From: Gammaproteobacteria bacterium
GTDB taxonomy: Bacteria > Pseudomonadota > Gammaproteobacteria > Steroidobacterales > Steroidobacteraceae
DNA: 61,517 nucleotides
Direction: 5' to 3'
Assembly (NCBI GenBank): GCA_003134045.1
Contig: PLAH01000039.1
Coordinates: forward strand, 105,540 to 167,056
A program made the position numbers and the translations under genes. Shown here one piece after another: positions 9,310-18,236 of the stretch (positions within the stretch are counted from its first letter, which is position 1; every line of letters starts with the position of its first letter). The notes below the pieces were generated by a model. It was not told the DNA's origin, made no database searches, and worked only from the letters and a program-made list of their open reading frames with translations.

Positions 9310-9888
9310 ATGAGACCACTCTTGGCGGTTCAAGGTTCCAATGTTCACATTGCCGGAATGGCGTCTGAAGCAAACGACGTTCCTCCGGCTCACAGACGAA
9401 CCCAGCGCGGCCTCGACTGGTTGAATTTCTTTCTCGCCGACGTTCAGACCGGTGTCGGTCCATTCCTCGCTATCTACCTGGCGGCCTACGGCTGGAACGA
9501 AGAGCGCGTGGGGCTCGCGCTGACCGCCGGAGGAGTCGCGTGAATCCTGACCCAAACGCCCGCAGGTGCTCTCGTGGACTATATCCACGCCAAACGCACG
9601 CTAATCGCCGCCGGCGTCGGCGCACTGGCATTAGGCGCCCTGCTAGTAGCGTTCGTACCAACCTTCTGGTCGGTCATGTCGGCCCAGGTGCTGATCGGCG
9701 CTACCTCAAGCCTTTTCGGCCCGGCCGTCTGCGCCATCTCGCTCGGAATCGTCGGTCACCACTTGTTCGACGCACGCTTTAATGCCGGATTCCTGTTTCT
9801 CGCGGCAATTGCAGCGATGGCCTTCAGTATTCTTTACTTCTTCATGCCTGAGACACGAGACAAAAGTTTTCTCAACGAGCACCTATGA
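9310..9888 (+). pseudogene. MFS transporter remnant (internal stop and large deletion)
   Basis: The reading frame encodes the start of a major facilitator transporter (GLDWLNFFLADVQTGVGPFL, then GWNEERVGLALTAGGVA). It is interrupted by TGA at 9541-9543, then continues in frame (ILTQTPAGALVDYIHAKRTL) through about three more membrane segments. Near 9780 it jumps from ...HHLFDARF directly to a last helix and C-terminus ending MPETRDKSFLNEHL. About half of a ~400-residue protein is missing. Both the nonsense codon and the deletion point to an inactive gene. The start may be 9310 or 9358. The stop overlaps the DUF486 gene by ATGA. Confidence 0.85.
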
Positions 9889-10235
9889 GCACGATATTTC
9901 TTTTGATGCTGTCGAACGTCTTCATGACCTTCGCTTGGTACGGCCATCTGAAGTACGGGCACGATTGGCCGCTCTGGAAGGCGATCCTCATTTCCTGGGG
10001 GATCGCCCTGTTCGAGTATTGTTTAGCGGTGCCCGCCAATCGCCTCGGCTTCGTCCAGTTCTCTGGATTTCAACTCAAGATCATCCAAGAGGTGATCACG
10101 ATCTCGGTGTTCATCGTGTTCGCGGTCTTCTTTCTCAAGGAGAAGCTCGCGTGGAATTATCTCGTCGCGTTCGCATTCCTCGGCGTCGCTGCATTTTTCG
10201 CCTTTGCGTTCAAGGCACCCGGATCCGTCGTTTGA
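9885..10235 (+). CDS. DUF486/DMT-family small membrane protein
   Basis: This 116-residue protein has four predicted membrane helices and the hallmarks of the DUF486 family (PF04342): MLSNVFMTFAWYGHLK, SWGIALFEYCLAVPANRLG and QLKIIQEVITISVF. The family resembles half-size drug/metabolite transporters; no substrate is established. The length is normal and the gene looks intact. Its ATG overlaps the stop of the preceding MFS remnant, so it was probably the second gene of that operon and may now lack coupled translation. Confidence 0.85.
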   Translation: MSTIFLLMLSNVFMTFAWYGHLKYGHDWPLWKAILISWGIALFEYCLAVPANRLGFVQFSGFQLKIIQEVITISVFIVFAVFFLKEKLAWNYLVAFAFLGVAAFFAFAFKAPGSVV

Positions 10236-10858
10236 GTCCGCATCCCTCGGCGCCAACATTCCTTAAGGGTGTGCGTCACTGGGGCGCCGGCGACATCGGG
10301 CCTATCGCCGCTGCTGACCTCCTCAGCACGATTCCGCGGTTTCCTCCCTTGGGGCTTGTCCGACGTTTGCCCTCAAACCTCACCGGGTATGGCATGCTCA
10401 CCGTTCAGGGGCAGACATCGGACAACCCTTAACAACAGCGGGAGTTCGATGCGCAGGAATGCCTTCTCGTTTGCGGTCGTCCCGGTATCCCATCCGTGTC
10501 CAGTTGCCGCGATAGCCGAGTGCGGCACCTCGATCTGAGCTGATTGAGCAGACCGACCGGTGCCGCTCGTGAACGGCAGCTTCAGGCAATTTGGTGCGCA
10601 CGGCTGGCAGGAGCCAGATGGAGTGCGAATGCGCGCCAGGCGGACGGCCCGTTCGGCGTAGACCGGCCGATTGTCAGGATGCTTACAGTTGAACAGTTCG
10701 CCGGAGCGGGTTGGCGGCCACGAAGCAGCGAGTGTTGGATGCAACGCGTATGTTCGACAACGTACAGACATTGAGTGTCGGCATGGACATGCTCGTTATT
10801 GGTCTGGCTTCGTTGATTGCACAGGGTCTGGAACGTCATTGCCAAGAGGGCCATGAAC
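10236..10858. other. Gene-poor interval
   Basis: About 620 bases separate the DUF486 and HiPIP genes. Open frames on both strands have no family resemblance and poor ribosome sites. I see no RNA gene or clear terminator. A promoter for the HiPIP gene presumably lies toward 10858, but no strong -35/-10 pair stands out. Confidence 0.4.
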
Positions 10859-11164
10859 ATGGATAGAGTGATTACACGGCGTGCGCTGGTGAAGGGCGGC
10901 CTGATTGCAGGCGCGCTCGTTCCGGTTGCAGGCCTCTTTATCAGTGGCGCTGCTCATGCCGACTTGCCGGCACTGGATCCGAGTGATCCGGCCGCGAAAG
11001 GGCGCGATTACGTTACAAAATCGGCGAAGTCCGATGCATATTGCGGGAATTGCTCGCTCTATAAGAAGACGGGAGATTCGATGGGTTCCTGCGCGCTCTT
11101 CGCGGGAAAGAGCGTAGCGTTCGCCGGGTGGTGCAGCGGGTGGGTGAAGATCGGAGCCCCTTGA
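10859..11164 (+). CDS. High-potential iron-sulfur protein (HiPIP)
   Basis: This 101-residue periplasmic electron carrier has a Tat-type signal (ITRRALVKGGLIAGAL...AHA) and a mature domain with the four cluster cysteines in HiPIP spacing: YCGNCSLYKK, GSCALF and GWCSGWVKIG. HiPIPs bind one [4Fe-4S] cluster at high potential and shuttle electrons between periplasmic redox proteins. The start at 10859 is chosen because AGAGGG lies 8 bases before it and it places the twin arginines correctly. The frame is open 42 bases further upstream. No redox partner is adjacent. Confidence 0.93.
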   Translation: MDRVITRRALVKGGLIAGALVPVAGLFISGAAHADLPALDPSDPAAKGRDYVTKSAKSDAYCGNCSLYKKTGDSMGSCALFAGKSVAFAGWCSGWVKIGAP

Positions 11165-11437
11165 TGTGATTTTCTCGAGAAAGTCAGCCGCGATCTGGCC
11201 GTTCGCATCCAGCATTAAGATCGCCGCCAGAGGGGTACAGGAGCTGGCGATGGCTTCAGAGCACCCCTTTCTTCATCGGGCCACGCATCGAAGCCCTTCT
11301 GAGCGCGGGCTGCTGGCGACGAGGTATTGCTCGCTCGACCTCGGTGCTCAACTTGTGCTGCTGACGTTGACCGCCCAACACGGGTTTCCCGTGCGAGCGG
11401 GTGCCTGAAGGAAGCCTAAAGCAAAGCGCTGATGCGA

Positions 11438-12604
11438 TCACTGATTCTCGAGCGTAGCAAGCCATGCCCGCATGAACGGGTCCTCGAAGCGCCAGGTTGC
11501 CGCAGTCCCGCCGAGATCCTGGCGCAGGAAATGCTGCCGCTCGAGCGCCTCGAGCGCGCGCTGCATCGTGGTGCGCGGTAGCCCATGCCGGAACGCCGCC
11601 GCGGAAAGCTCGAACCCGATCGGCTCCTCGCTCACGATCCGAAGGGTCTGCTTCTGGGCGCGCGCCAGGAGGAGCCACCGCTGCAGGTAGCTGACGTGCT
11701 GCATTGAAACGACGCGGCCGAGCGCCTCGTCAACGAGCGTGGCTGTCAGGTGCCTGCGCCGGTTGTCCGTGATGAGTACCCAGCATTCGTTTGCGAGCTG
11801 CTGCACGTTATAGGGGACGTCCTCGCCCAAGTCGAGGATGTGTTCAAGCGCACCAATTGCGATAGTGGCCCCCACAGACTCGAAGCCCTTGCGCAGGAAA
11901 TCGCCGAAAGCCGGGCGCGGGATGGGGCCCAAGTGCATCTGGTCGCCGAGCTGCCAAAATGCGCGGTTCGAGGTCGCGACCATTTCCGTCATCATCCGCG
12001 AGCTCGAGCCCGCGAACACGTAGCCGACCGCCCGGTGCCTCTGCACCGCCGCGCGGATTTGACGCTCCGCCTTCTCGCCGGCCTCGGTGACGACCTGCTG
12101 GAACTCATCGACGACGACGAGCGCGGGACGACCGTCTTCGGCCGCGAGCCGCTCGATGCCATTCAAGACATCCGTGAAAAGCGGGACAGCACCCAGGCGA
12201 GCGCCTGGCTCAACGCCGACGGCCACGGTGATCTTGCCGTCTGACGGATCGAGCGTAAGGCTCGGCTTCAGCGCCACGAAGAACTTCTTGGCGATGGCCT
12301 GCGCCCGGTCGAGGGCGGAGGAGTACTTGCGCACGGCGCCAGCGAGGAGCGCCGCCGCGAGACTGCCGATGTCGTCGAAGGCCTCGGCATCATAACGGAG
12401 GACAACTCTGCCGGCGTCGGTGAGCTTGGCCTCAGCGGCCCGCAGGATTGAGGTCTTCCCGAAGCGGCGCGGGCCAATCAGGAACAGGGTGCCACACTCC
12501 TCGCCGACGCGGACGACGCGGGCGAGCTCGTCGATCCGGTCCACGAGGACGTCGGCCGCGCGCCCGTACCGAAAGGGATTCCCTGACATTTTGCGTTCGC
12601 TCAA
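11438..12604 (-). CDS. P-loop ATPase with C-terminal winged helix (archaeal-ATPase type)
   Basis: This protein has 388 residues from TTG 12604, or 383 from ATG 12589. A GGAGG sits close before the TTG. It has a Walker A motif (LIGPRRFGKTSIL, ~42-54), a Walker B motif (ALVVVDEFQQ, ~165), a sensor-like segment (YVFAGSSSRMM), and a C-terminal winged helix (LPRTTMQRALEALERQHFL). This is the layout of the STAND-related ATPase_2 (PF01637) proteins, common in archaea and scattered in bacteria. Their functions are mostly unknown; some are linked to mobile DNA. It is isolated among decayed genes, and an inverted repeat upstream (12718-12735) could be its operator. Confidence 0.8.
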   Translation of the reverse strand: MSERKMSGNPFRYGRAADVLVDRIDELARVVRVGEECGTLFLIGPRRFGKTSILRAAEAKLTDAGRVVLRYDAEAFDDIGSLAAALLAGAVRKYSSALDRAQAIAKKFFVALKPSLTLDPSDGKITVAVGVEPGARLGAVPLFTDVLNGIERLAAEDGRPALVVVDEFQQVVTEAGEKAERQIRAAVQRHRAVGYVFAGSSSRMMTEMVATSNRAFWQLGDQMHLGPIPRPAFGDFLRKGFESVGATIAIGALEHILDLGEDVPYNVQQLANECWVLITDNRRRHLTATLVDEALGRVVSMQHVSYLQRWLLLARAQKQTLRIVSEEPIGFELSAAAFRHGLPRTTMQRALEALERQHFLRQDLGGTAATWRFEDPFMRAWLATLENQ

Positions 12605-13186
12605 GTTGCCTCCGAGTGCCGCACATGCGCGTGCCGCATTTATGCGTCGGCTGAGTCTACGCGATTAGTCAACGAATGCAATAAAATCGGTCAACTGACA
12701 GGTGCCGCAGTTCCGCGTGCCGCTAAAGTGCGGCATATTTTTCCTCACCCGCAGGGGCTAGGAGTGGCCGCTTCGGGGAGCCCCATACGAAGCTTCACCA
12801 ACTCGATGGCGACAGAGCCTATTGATAAGGCTACGCCTCTCGAGGATCGCGACACAGGTCGCCATGTTCGCGGGAAATCGTTCCGGTTACTCTGAGGCGC
12901 GTCTTGGGCGCGTCACGAAAACAGGGAAGGTGCCGCCACTGCGCGCGGCCGGGCCGGCAACCAATCTTGCGCCCGACTCTAGCGCGAACCTGCCATGCGA
13001 TCCGCATCTCAAGGGCGGTACGCGTAGAGAGTATTGCCGATCAAAAAAGTCGGCGACGACCACGGAAAAATCGCAATCCCAGCAAAACATCATGGACACC
13101 CGAGAAGAATCGACGTCGATCGCCGCCGACTCCCGGCCCTGTCCACGATGGCCTGGAATCACTGTCCATTTTGGATGGAATACGCT
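12605..13186. other. Gene-poor interval upstream of the ATPase gene
   Basis: This stretch holds the presumed ATPase promoter, several copies of GTGCCGC near 12620-12720, and an inverted repeat at 12718-12735. Beyond about 12750, open frames on both strands resemble no family I recognise. I treat the rest as decayed DNA adjoining the PAS fragment. Confidence 0.4.
12718..12735. promoter_or_regulatory. Inverted repeat, possible operator of the ATPase gene
   Basis: TGCCGC and GCGGCA form a perfect 6-bp inverted repeat around the spacer TAAAGT. Further GTGCCGC copies lie between this site and the ATPase start. Clustered half-sites upstream of a gene suggest a protein-binding region. No regulator is identified. 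Confidence 0.35.
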
Positions 13187-13318
13187 CGAGAATCCGAACA
13201 TGCGAGTGAGTGCCGGATTGGCGAACAGGATCGTTGCGTTTTCATCGATTGAGACGACGCAGTCCGGACTGGTTTCGGCATGCCGATAGAGCGTGAGCGC
13301 CCCCGGGCGATTGGGTTG
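13187..13318 (-). pseudogene. PAS-domain fragment
   Basis: Read on the minus strand, the frame gives LYRHAETSPDCVVSIDENAT followed by ILFANPALTRMFGFSS, a clear N-terminal half of a PAS sensor domain. An in-frame TGA precedes it with no start codon in between. After the GFSS motif the frame runs on but no longer resembles PAS. The rest of the presumed sensor kinase or cyclase is absent. It is a truncated relic with no expected function. Confidence 0.6.
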
Positions 13319-13546
13319 TCACGCATCGACATAGTGCGTGTCCGAGGCCAAATCTATCCCAGAAGATATGTTTTCACCCGACGGTGAAAAAAGCTCCTTT
13401 GACATTATAACCAGTTGATTACCAACGCGTTTATTAACGTAGTCGGAATCACGCGAGATTTGGGAATATTGAGGGTCGGATCCATAATGGTGCGGTTGAT
13501 TTTATTCGTGCGCTAATTTGAGTCATGTGTTTTTTGGAGATTGATC

Positions 13547-13636
13547 ATGCTTGGACTCATTGCCCGCTGGGGCCACAACGTATTGCTTGTCACGATGGGT
13601 GTGTTGACGGTCGCGATCGTGCTGGTGGCGAAATAG
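13547..13636 (+). CDS. Possible 29-residue membrane peptide
   Basis: This short ORF starts MLGLIARWGHNVLLVTMGVL and consists of a basic N-terminus and one hydrophobic helix ending in Lys. A GGAG lies 8 bases before the ATG, better than most sites in this gene-poor stretch. The surrounding DNA shows no other gene. I cannot assign a family; it could be a small toxin-like or regulatory membrane peptide, or chance. The 228 bases upstream show no clear promoter. Confidence 0.4.
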   Translation: MLGLIARWGHNVLLVTMGVLTVAIVLVAK

Positions 13637-13788
13637 GCCGTTACTGCGGACGACGTGAATCCGGCCATGAGCGAGCTGCCAATTCTCGATAGACGGCAGC
13701 CTTGAAATCCTGCAGGGTGCGAATCGCTCCGTCGCTGGCCACACTTCCCGTCCCAGGAAATCACGCCGCATGACCGACGCGGCTGATT

Positions 13789-14040
13789 TCACTTCGATAC
13801 CGACCTCGATACGAGAGGGCGTACGGCATTGATCTGTCTCGTATTGCTGGTCGCGTCATCGAATTTTCGATAGTAAACACCGGAGGCTTCGCCCCGGCCG
13901 ATGTGACCGTCCTTTTCCAACTCGACGGTGACGACTTCAGTATCCACCATCCTGTAGCCGGTGATGTTAAAGGGCTTCTTGAGCGGGAACTTCTCAACGC
14001 GGGCCGTCAATCGGAGACGCCCAACACTTAGGCTTTCCAT
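13789..14040 (-). pseudogene. Dipeptide epimerase N-terminal fragment
   Basis: The 83-codon ORF begins with an enolase-superfamily N-terminal domain: VEKFPLKKPFNITGYRMVD, VTVELEKDGHIGRGEASG and VYYRKFDDATSNTRQINAVR. This matches the start of L-Ala-D/L-Glu-type dipeptide epimerases. A complete enzyme has ~350 residues and a TIM barrel; here similarity stops after ~70 residues and the barrel is missing. It lies 18 bases downstream of the chimeric receptor gene on the same strand, so it belonged to the same decayed D-amino-acid/murein-peptide operon. Confidence 0.75.
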
Positions 14041-14058
14041 GGCGAATCATTTCGGCGC

Positions 14059-16821
14059 CTAGTTTCCCCAACGCCAATCCCGACTGGATGCACGGCATCC
14101 ACCGCCAGGGGCCCCTGACCAGGCGCGCCCGCGCACGAATCGGCCGCTGGCAGCTCCGGTGGCGACTCCGTCCTGCAAAGCGCGGACACCGTTCACCCAC
14201 ACATCCTCGACACCAGTGGTAAGTTGATGAGGGTTCTCGTACGTCGCGTGGTCCTGGATCTTTGCCGGGTCGAACGCCACGATATCGGCAAAGTATCCCG
14301 GTATCAGCCGGCCACGATGTTGCAGTGACAGGTTGGCGGCCGGCAGCGCCGTCAGCTTACGAATCGCCTCCTGTAAGGAGAGCACTCCTTCCTCGCGCAC
14401 GTACCTGGCCAGAAGGTGCGAGAAGTTCCCGTACGCGCGCGGATGCTCACTCGCCTTGAGGAACACACCCTCCGGAGCGGGAGCACTCGCATCCGACCCG
14501 AAGCTCACCCACGGCAGCGCGATTTGCCGCTTTACATTGTCCTCGGACTTGACCGCGCCGGACAATGGAAACTCCTGATCCACCGACACGTGACCTGAAA
14601 AGCGACTGCTGTCGGGAAGACTATCGCCGGGGGACGCGACGATACCCGTAAGCGTCACCCCTGGCGGGATCTCGGTCAGCACGGCATCGCTGAATACTAC
14701 CCACGCCGCAAGTCTGAGACCGCTCGCGGGCCTCGATTCCACTGACAGCTCTACGCCCTGACTCTTTGCACTTCCCACGTTGGCAATGTAGGAGGCATCG
14801 GTCGTGGAATTGATGAATCCCAGTTGGATGTCACGAAACTGGATGTAGTGAACCGGAGCATCGAATGAAACGGTGCGGTTGAGGAAGTCAGCCTTCGTGC
14901 CAATTTCATAATTATTGGTCCTCTCCGGCCCATATTGAGCAGGCACATCCGGTCCCGGAATGTTGCCCCCTCCGGGCGAAAACCCCGAGGCCAAACGGGC
15001 GTAGACCATCCAGTCGGGCGTAATCTTGAATCGCGGGGTGAATAGATAGGTAAACGGGCGGCTCTGCGCGTGGAGCGTGGTTTGAATATAGGGTGACGGC
15101 GAAGCATCGGGACTCACGAACGGCGTCGCGGGGCCAGTAATGGTTTCGTTGAAGTCCTGCGTGAGTCGGCTTTCGCGTCCACCGACCTGCACGTCAAATC
15201 GATCCGTGAAATGGTACGTCAGGTTGACGAAGGCCGCGTATTCGGTGTAGGGCTGCGGGAAGTTAATCTCGGCAAGTTCTCCGGCTACGGTACCTGTGAC
15301 GGGATTCGTGGCTAGCAGGTACTGCTGAAAAGGGTTTGCCTGGTGCGAGTAGTAGGCTCCGACCAGCCAATCGAATTTTTGGCCCACGGAGGCCGCAAGC
15401 CTCAACTCCTGGGTCACGTTGGTGGCTCTGTGATAATTGAATATTGGGGCACCACCCACACCAAAAAGAAACTGCGCCAGAGGGCCGACCGTACTGGTAA
15501 CGTCGAAATAATCGGCGGCGGTGTTGACGTTATATCCAGTCAGAGAGGTCAGATCGGCGCCGAGAACTTTCGCGTTGAGCACCGCACTGTACGCCGCGGT
15601 TTTCCTTTCGAACGGACCCGTTCCCGCCACATCGCTTTGCTGAAACTCGCCCAGAGGACGCAATGTAACGCCGTCATAAGTTTCGACGTAGTTATTCCCG
15701 CCTTTGATGTCCTGATAGAGTGCGCTCAGCCGGAGGGACAACGTGTCAGAGGGCCGCCACAGCGCGGTCAGCTGTCCCCCATGCGCGTCATCTCTGTTTA
15801 TACCGTCGATTTCGCGAGATGAATTGTCAATGTAGCCTGCATCCTGACGCCAAAACGCGCTGGCACGGAAGGCTAGGTCCTCCGTGAGCGGAACATTTAC
15901 CGAGCCACGAACGTTATAGCCCAAGTCATAGCCGTAACGAACGTCATTAGTCCCAGCCTCCACACGCCCACTCACTGCGTCGGTCGAGGGATCCAATGTT
16001 ACGAATTTGACGAGCCCCCCCCCCAAACCGCTCGCCCCATAAAGGGTTCCCTGCGGGCCTCGCAGGATCTCGATGCGCGCCAGATTACCCGGATCGATAT
16101 CGGGCACGACCCCGGATATCGGAACATCATCGATGAGCACACCGGCCGACAAACCGCGCAGATTCAAGCCCTGGGAGGATTGAATGCCCTGCGTGAGGTT
16201 CAGAGAAGGGATTTGCGTGTAGTAATCCTGGATCCGCAGATCACTATTGTCCGTGAGCGTGGCGGCGGTGATCACCGTCACCGGTATGGGTACTTCCTGC
16301 AGGTACTCCCGGTGCTTCTCAGCAGTGACGATGATTTCCGAGATCCCCTCTTTCTTAGAGGATTCAGACGTCGAATTTGAGGTGTCCGTGTTTTGCGGAC
16401 CAGCGGCCGGCTGGTACTGCGGGCCCCCGGAATTGGATTGAGCCAGGCCGGCTCCGGAGCTTCCCGGCGTGTCAGCACTTGTCGCCGGTAGCGTCGTGCT
16501 GCGCGCTGATTTGACCTTGATTACCCAATTGCTCGCCGCGGTGTGCTGCGCTTCGAGCTTCGTGCCGGCCAGCACTAAGCGGATGGCTTCATCCACTGTA
16601 AATTGACCGTGAAGGGCGGGGCTGCGCGCATTCTTCACCGCCTCCGGCTCGAACAGGATATTCATTTCGGTTTGCTGGCCGATCGCGCGCAGTGAGTCGG
16701 CGAGCGCTTGTTCCGGCAAATTAAATGAATAGGTCGTCTCTGCGAAGGCTGTAGGTGCGGCGATGACGCCGCCTAATATCAATAAAATTATTGTGAAGCA
16801 TCGGCGAAACCGTCCACTCAT
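14059..16821 (-). CDS. TonB-dependent receptor fused in frame to a D-aminoacylase C-terminus
   Basis: The 920-codon ORF starts with a signal peptide and an STN domain (FNLPEQALADSLRAIGQQTE), then a linker, a TonB-type plug (ISEIIVTAEKHREYLQEVPI; RGPQGTLYGASGLGGG) and most of a beta barrel. At about residue 755 the barrel stops and the frame continues as the C-terminal part of an N-acyl-D-amino-acid deacylase: SEDNVKRQIALPWVSFGSDA, SHLLARYVREEGVLSLQEA, and GYFADIVAFDPAKIQD. The receptor lacks its last strands and the C-terminal aromatic, and the enzyme lacks its metal-binding N-terminal half. A deletion joining two neighbouring genes explains this best. A functional product is doubtful. Confidence 0.85.
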   Translation of the reverse strand: MSGRFRRCFTIILLILGGVIAAPTAFAETTYSFNLPEQALADSLRAIGQQTEMNILFEPEAVKNARSPALHGQFTVDEAIRLVLAGTKLEAQHTAASNWVIKVKSARSTTLPATSADTPGSSGAGLAQSNSGGPQYQPAAGPQNTDTSNSTSESSKKEGISEIIVTAEKHREYLQEVPIPVTVITAATLTDNSDLRIQDYYTQIPSLNLTQGIQSSQGLNLRGLSAGVLIDDVPISGVVPDIDPGNLARIEILRGPQGTLYGASGLGGGLVKFVTLDPSTDAVSGRVEAGTNDVRYGYDLGYNVRGSVNVPLTEDLAFRASAFWRQDAGYIDNSSREIDGINRDDAHGGQLTALWRPSDTLSLRLSALYQDIKGGNNYVETYDGVTLRPLGEFQQSDVAGTGPFERKTAAYSAVLNAKVLGADLTSLTGYNVNTAADYFDVTSTVGPLAQFLFGVGGAPIFNYHRATNVTQELRLAASVGQKFDWLVGAYYSHQANPFQQYLLATNPVTGTVAGELAEINFPQPYTEYAAFVNLTYHFTDRFDVQVGGRESRLTQDFNETITGPATPFVSPDASPSPYIQTTLHAQSRPFTYLFTPRFKITPDWMVYARLASGFSPGGGNIPGPDVPAQYGPERTNNYEIGTKADFLNRTVSFDAPVHYIQFRDIQLGFINSTTDASYIANVGSAKSQGVELSVESRPASGLRLAAWVVFSDAVLTEIPPGVTLTGIVASPGDSLPDSSRFSGHVSVDQEFPLSGAVKSEDNVKRQIALPWVSFGSDASAPAPEGVFLKASEHPRAYGNFSHLLARYVREEGVLSLQEAIRKLTALPAANLSLQHRGRLIPGYFADIVAFDPAKIQDHATYENPHQLTTGVEDVWVNGVRALQDGVATGAASGRFVRGRAWSGAPGGGCRASSRDWRWGN

Positions 16822-16997
16822 GCGTCATCCCTCTTTTTTATACAAGAGCTTCCTGTTTGGGAAGCTTCTAGTCTCAGGGTGTAGACGTGGAGCGATGTTC
16901 GATACCACACATGCGTGTGACAATTAGTTTGGAATGACAAACGACTTCGAAAGGCGTCCTTAGTACAAAGAGGCGACGCCTGAAAAGGGCGAGCCAT

Positions 16998-18028
16998 TTA
17001 AGGCGTGGGTGGTACAGCGGAGCGCAAATGTATTTGGTCGCCCTCTTGCGTGACTTGCAAGCCGTAGAGTTGCGCCACGGTTTGCGCGAAGCCTTCGATG
17101 TCGCCGGTGTGATAAATGCCGCTGACGCGCAGGGTGGCGATGCTGTTCCCATCGATGATAAGCGGGTTTTTGCTGTAGCGATTTATCTCGGCGACGGCGT
17201 CAGGCAATGGCGTGTCGTCGAGCATCACTTCACCCCGGCGCCAGGCGGTCACGGCATCCACGCGCGGGGCATCGACTTTGGCAGGCGTACCCTTGGCGAT
17301 GCGCACGCGCTCGCCGGCTGTCATGGCGTAACCTGATGAAAAGAGCTTGCCTAGGCCCGTTTTAGAACTCGACACGCTGGCGCCCCCCCCAACGGCTCGG
17401 CCGTGGACGTGACATTGACCTTGCCTTCCACCAAGGTCACATCGATATGATCGGGTTCGTAGCGAACCTCAAAGGCCGTACCGACGGCGGTGACTTCGTT
17501 TTCGCCCGCGATCACGACGAAGGGGCGTTCCTTGTTGTGCGCGACTTCAAAAAAGGCTTCACCGCGCAGCAGCCGCACTGTTCGCTTGTCGGCGGTGAAT
17601 TCAATTTGAACTTGGGAATTGGAATTCAGCGCAATGCGGCTGCCGTCATCCAAGGGTACGGTACGCTGCTCGCCGATTGAGGTTATATACTCGGGGTCCT
17701 GTTCGAGGCGATAGCCCAAGAACGCAGCGGCAGCTACAAAGAGCAGCAGTGTCGCGGCGACGGCAAAGCGGCGAGGGTTTGGCGAAGGGCGTTCCCGGTG
17801 AACAACGCGCGGCAGACCTGCGATCGAGGCGTGGGGCGCGGACTCCCACACGGCCGTGACGCGCTCGAATTCCGCGGCATTGTCGGGGTTCGCTTCAAGC
17901 CAGCGGCGAAAGCCCGCTTCCAGCTCCGGCGTGCGATGTGCTCCGTGTAATCGCACGATCCACGCGGAGGCTTCGGCACGGGCGCGCTGGCGGCGGTCTT
18001 GGGTAGCAGAACTTTCGGCGGCGTCCAC
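16998..18028 (-). pseudogene. FecR-type anti-sigma factor, frameshifted
   Basis: Two frames together make one FecR-like transmembrane regulator. The first (GTG 18028 to 17351) has the cytoplasmic FecR N-terminal domain (EASAWIVRLHG...FRRWLEANPDNAAEFERV), a membrane helix (VAATLLLFVAAAAFLGYRL) and the FecR fold (GEQRTVPLDDGSRIALNSNS). The second (16998-17375) carries the rest (RVRIAKGTPAKVDAPRVDAV, then an STN-like tail). The break lies in a run of eight G (minus strand) near 17383-17390; one extra G, or two fewer, restores the frame. It lies upstream of the TonB receptor it would have controlled. Confidence 0.85.
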
Positions 18029-18029
18029 G

Positions 18030-18134
18030 TTAATGCTCTTCCAACCAATTGGTCATTGCCAGGATCGCTTTGGCGGCGTGCTTTTCGATCATGCTCATCG
18101 AGAGACCTAGTTGCTGCGCGATTTGCACGAAGCT
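18030..18134 (-). pseudogene. ECF sigma factor C-terminal stump (FecI-like)
   Basis: The frame SFVQIAQQLGLSMSMIEKHA...NWLEEH is the region 4 helix-turn-helix of a FecI-type extracytoplasmic sigma factor. Only ~34 residues remain of the usual ~165, and upstream sequence does not continue the protein in any frame. The stop (TAA 18030-18032) lies two bases before the fecR GTG, the normal fecI-fecR arrangement. With the sigma factor gone and FecR frameshifted, this surface-signalling system cannot work. Confidence 0.75.
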
Positions 18135-18236
18135 GTAGCAAGTGTTTCCCGATAGGGGCAATTCAACCTATCGGCCCTCAGCCGCTATAGGAGTGTCTGT
18201 TCGGCGTCCACCGAGGCGCCCGTGATTCGGTGGCAG

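Noticed and set aside
11379..11393. Perfect hairpin CACGGG-TTT-CCCGTG as a terminator between HiPIP and the ATPase gene
   Set aside because: There is no T run on either strand after it, so an intrinsic terminator is not supported.
13034..13289. Plus-strand ORF across the PAS fragment
   Set aside because: It has no domain and overlaps the minus-strand frame that reads clearly as PAS.
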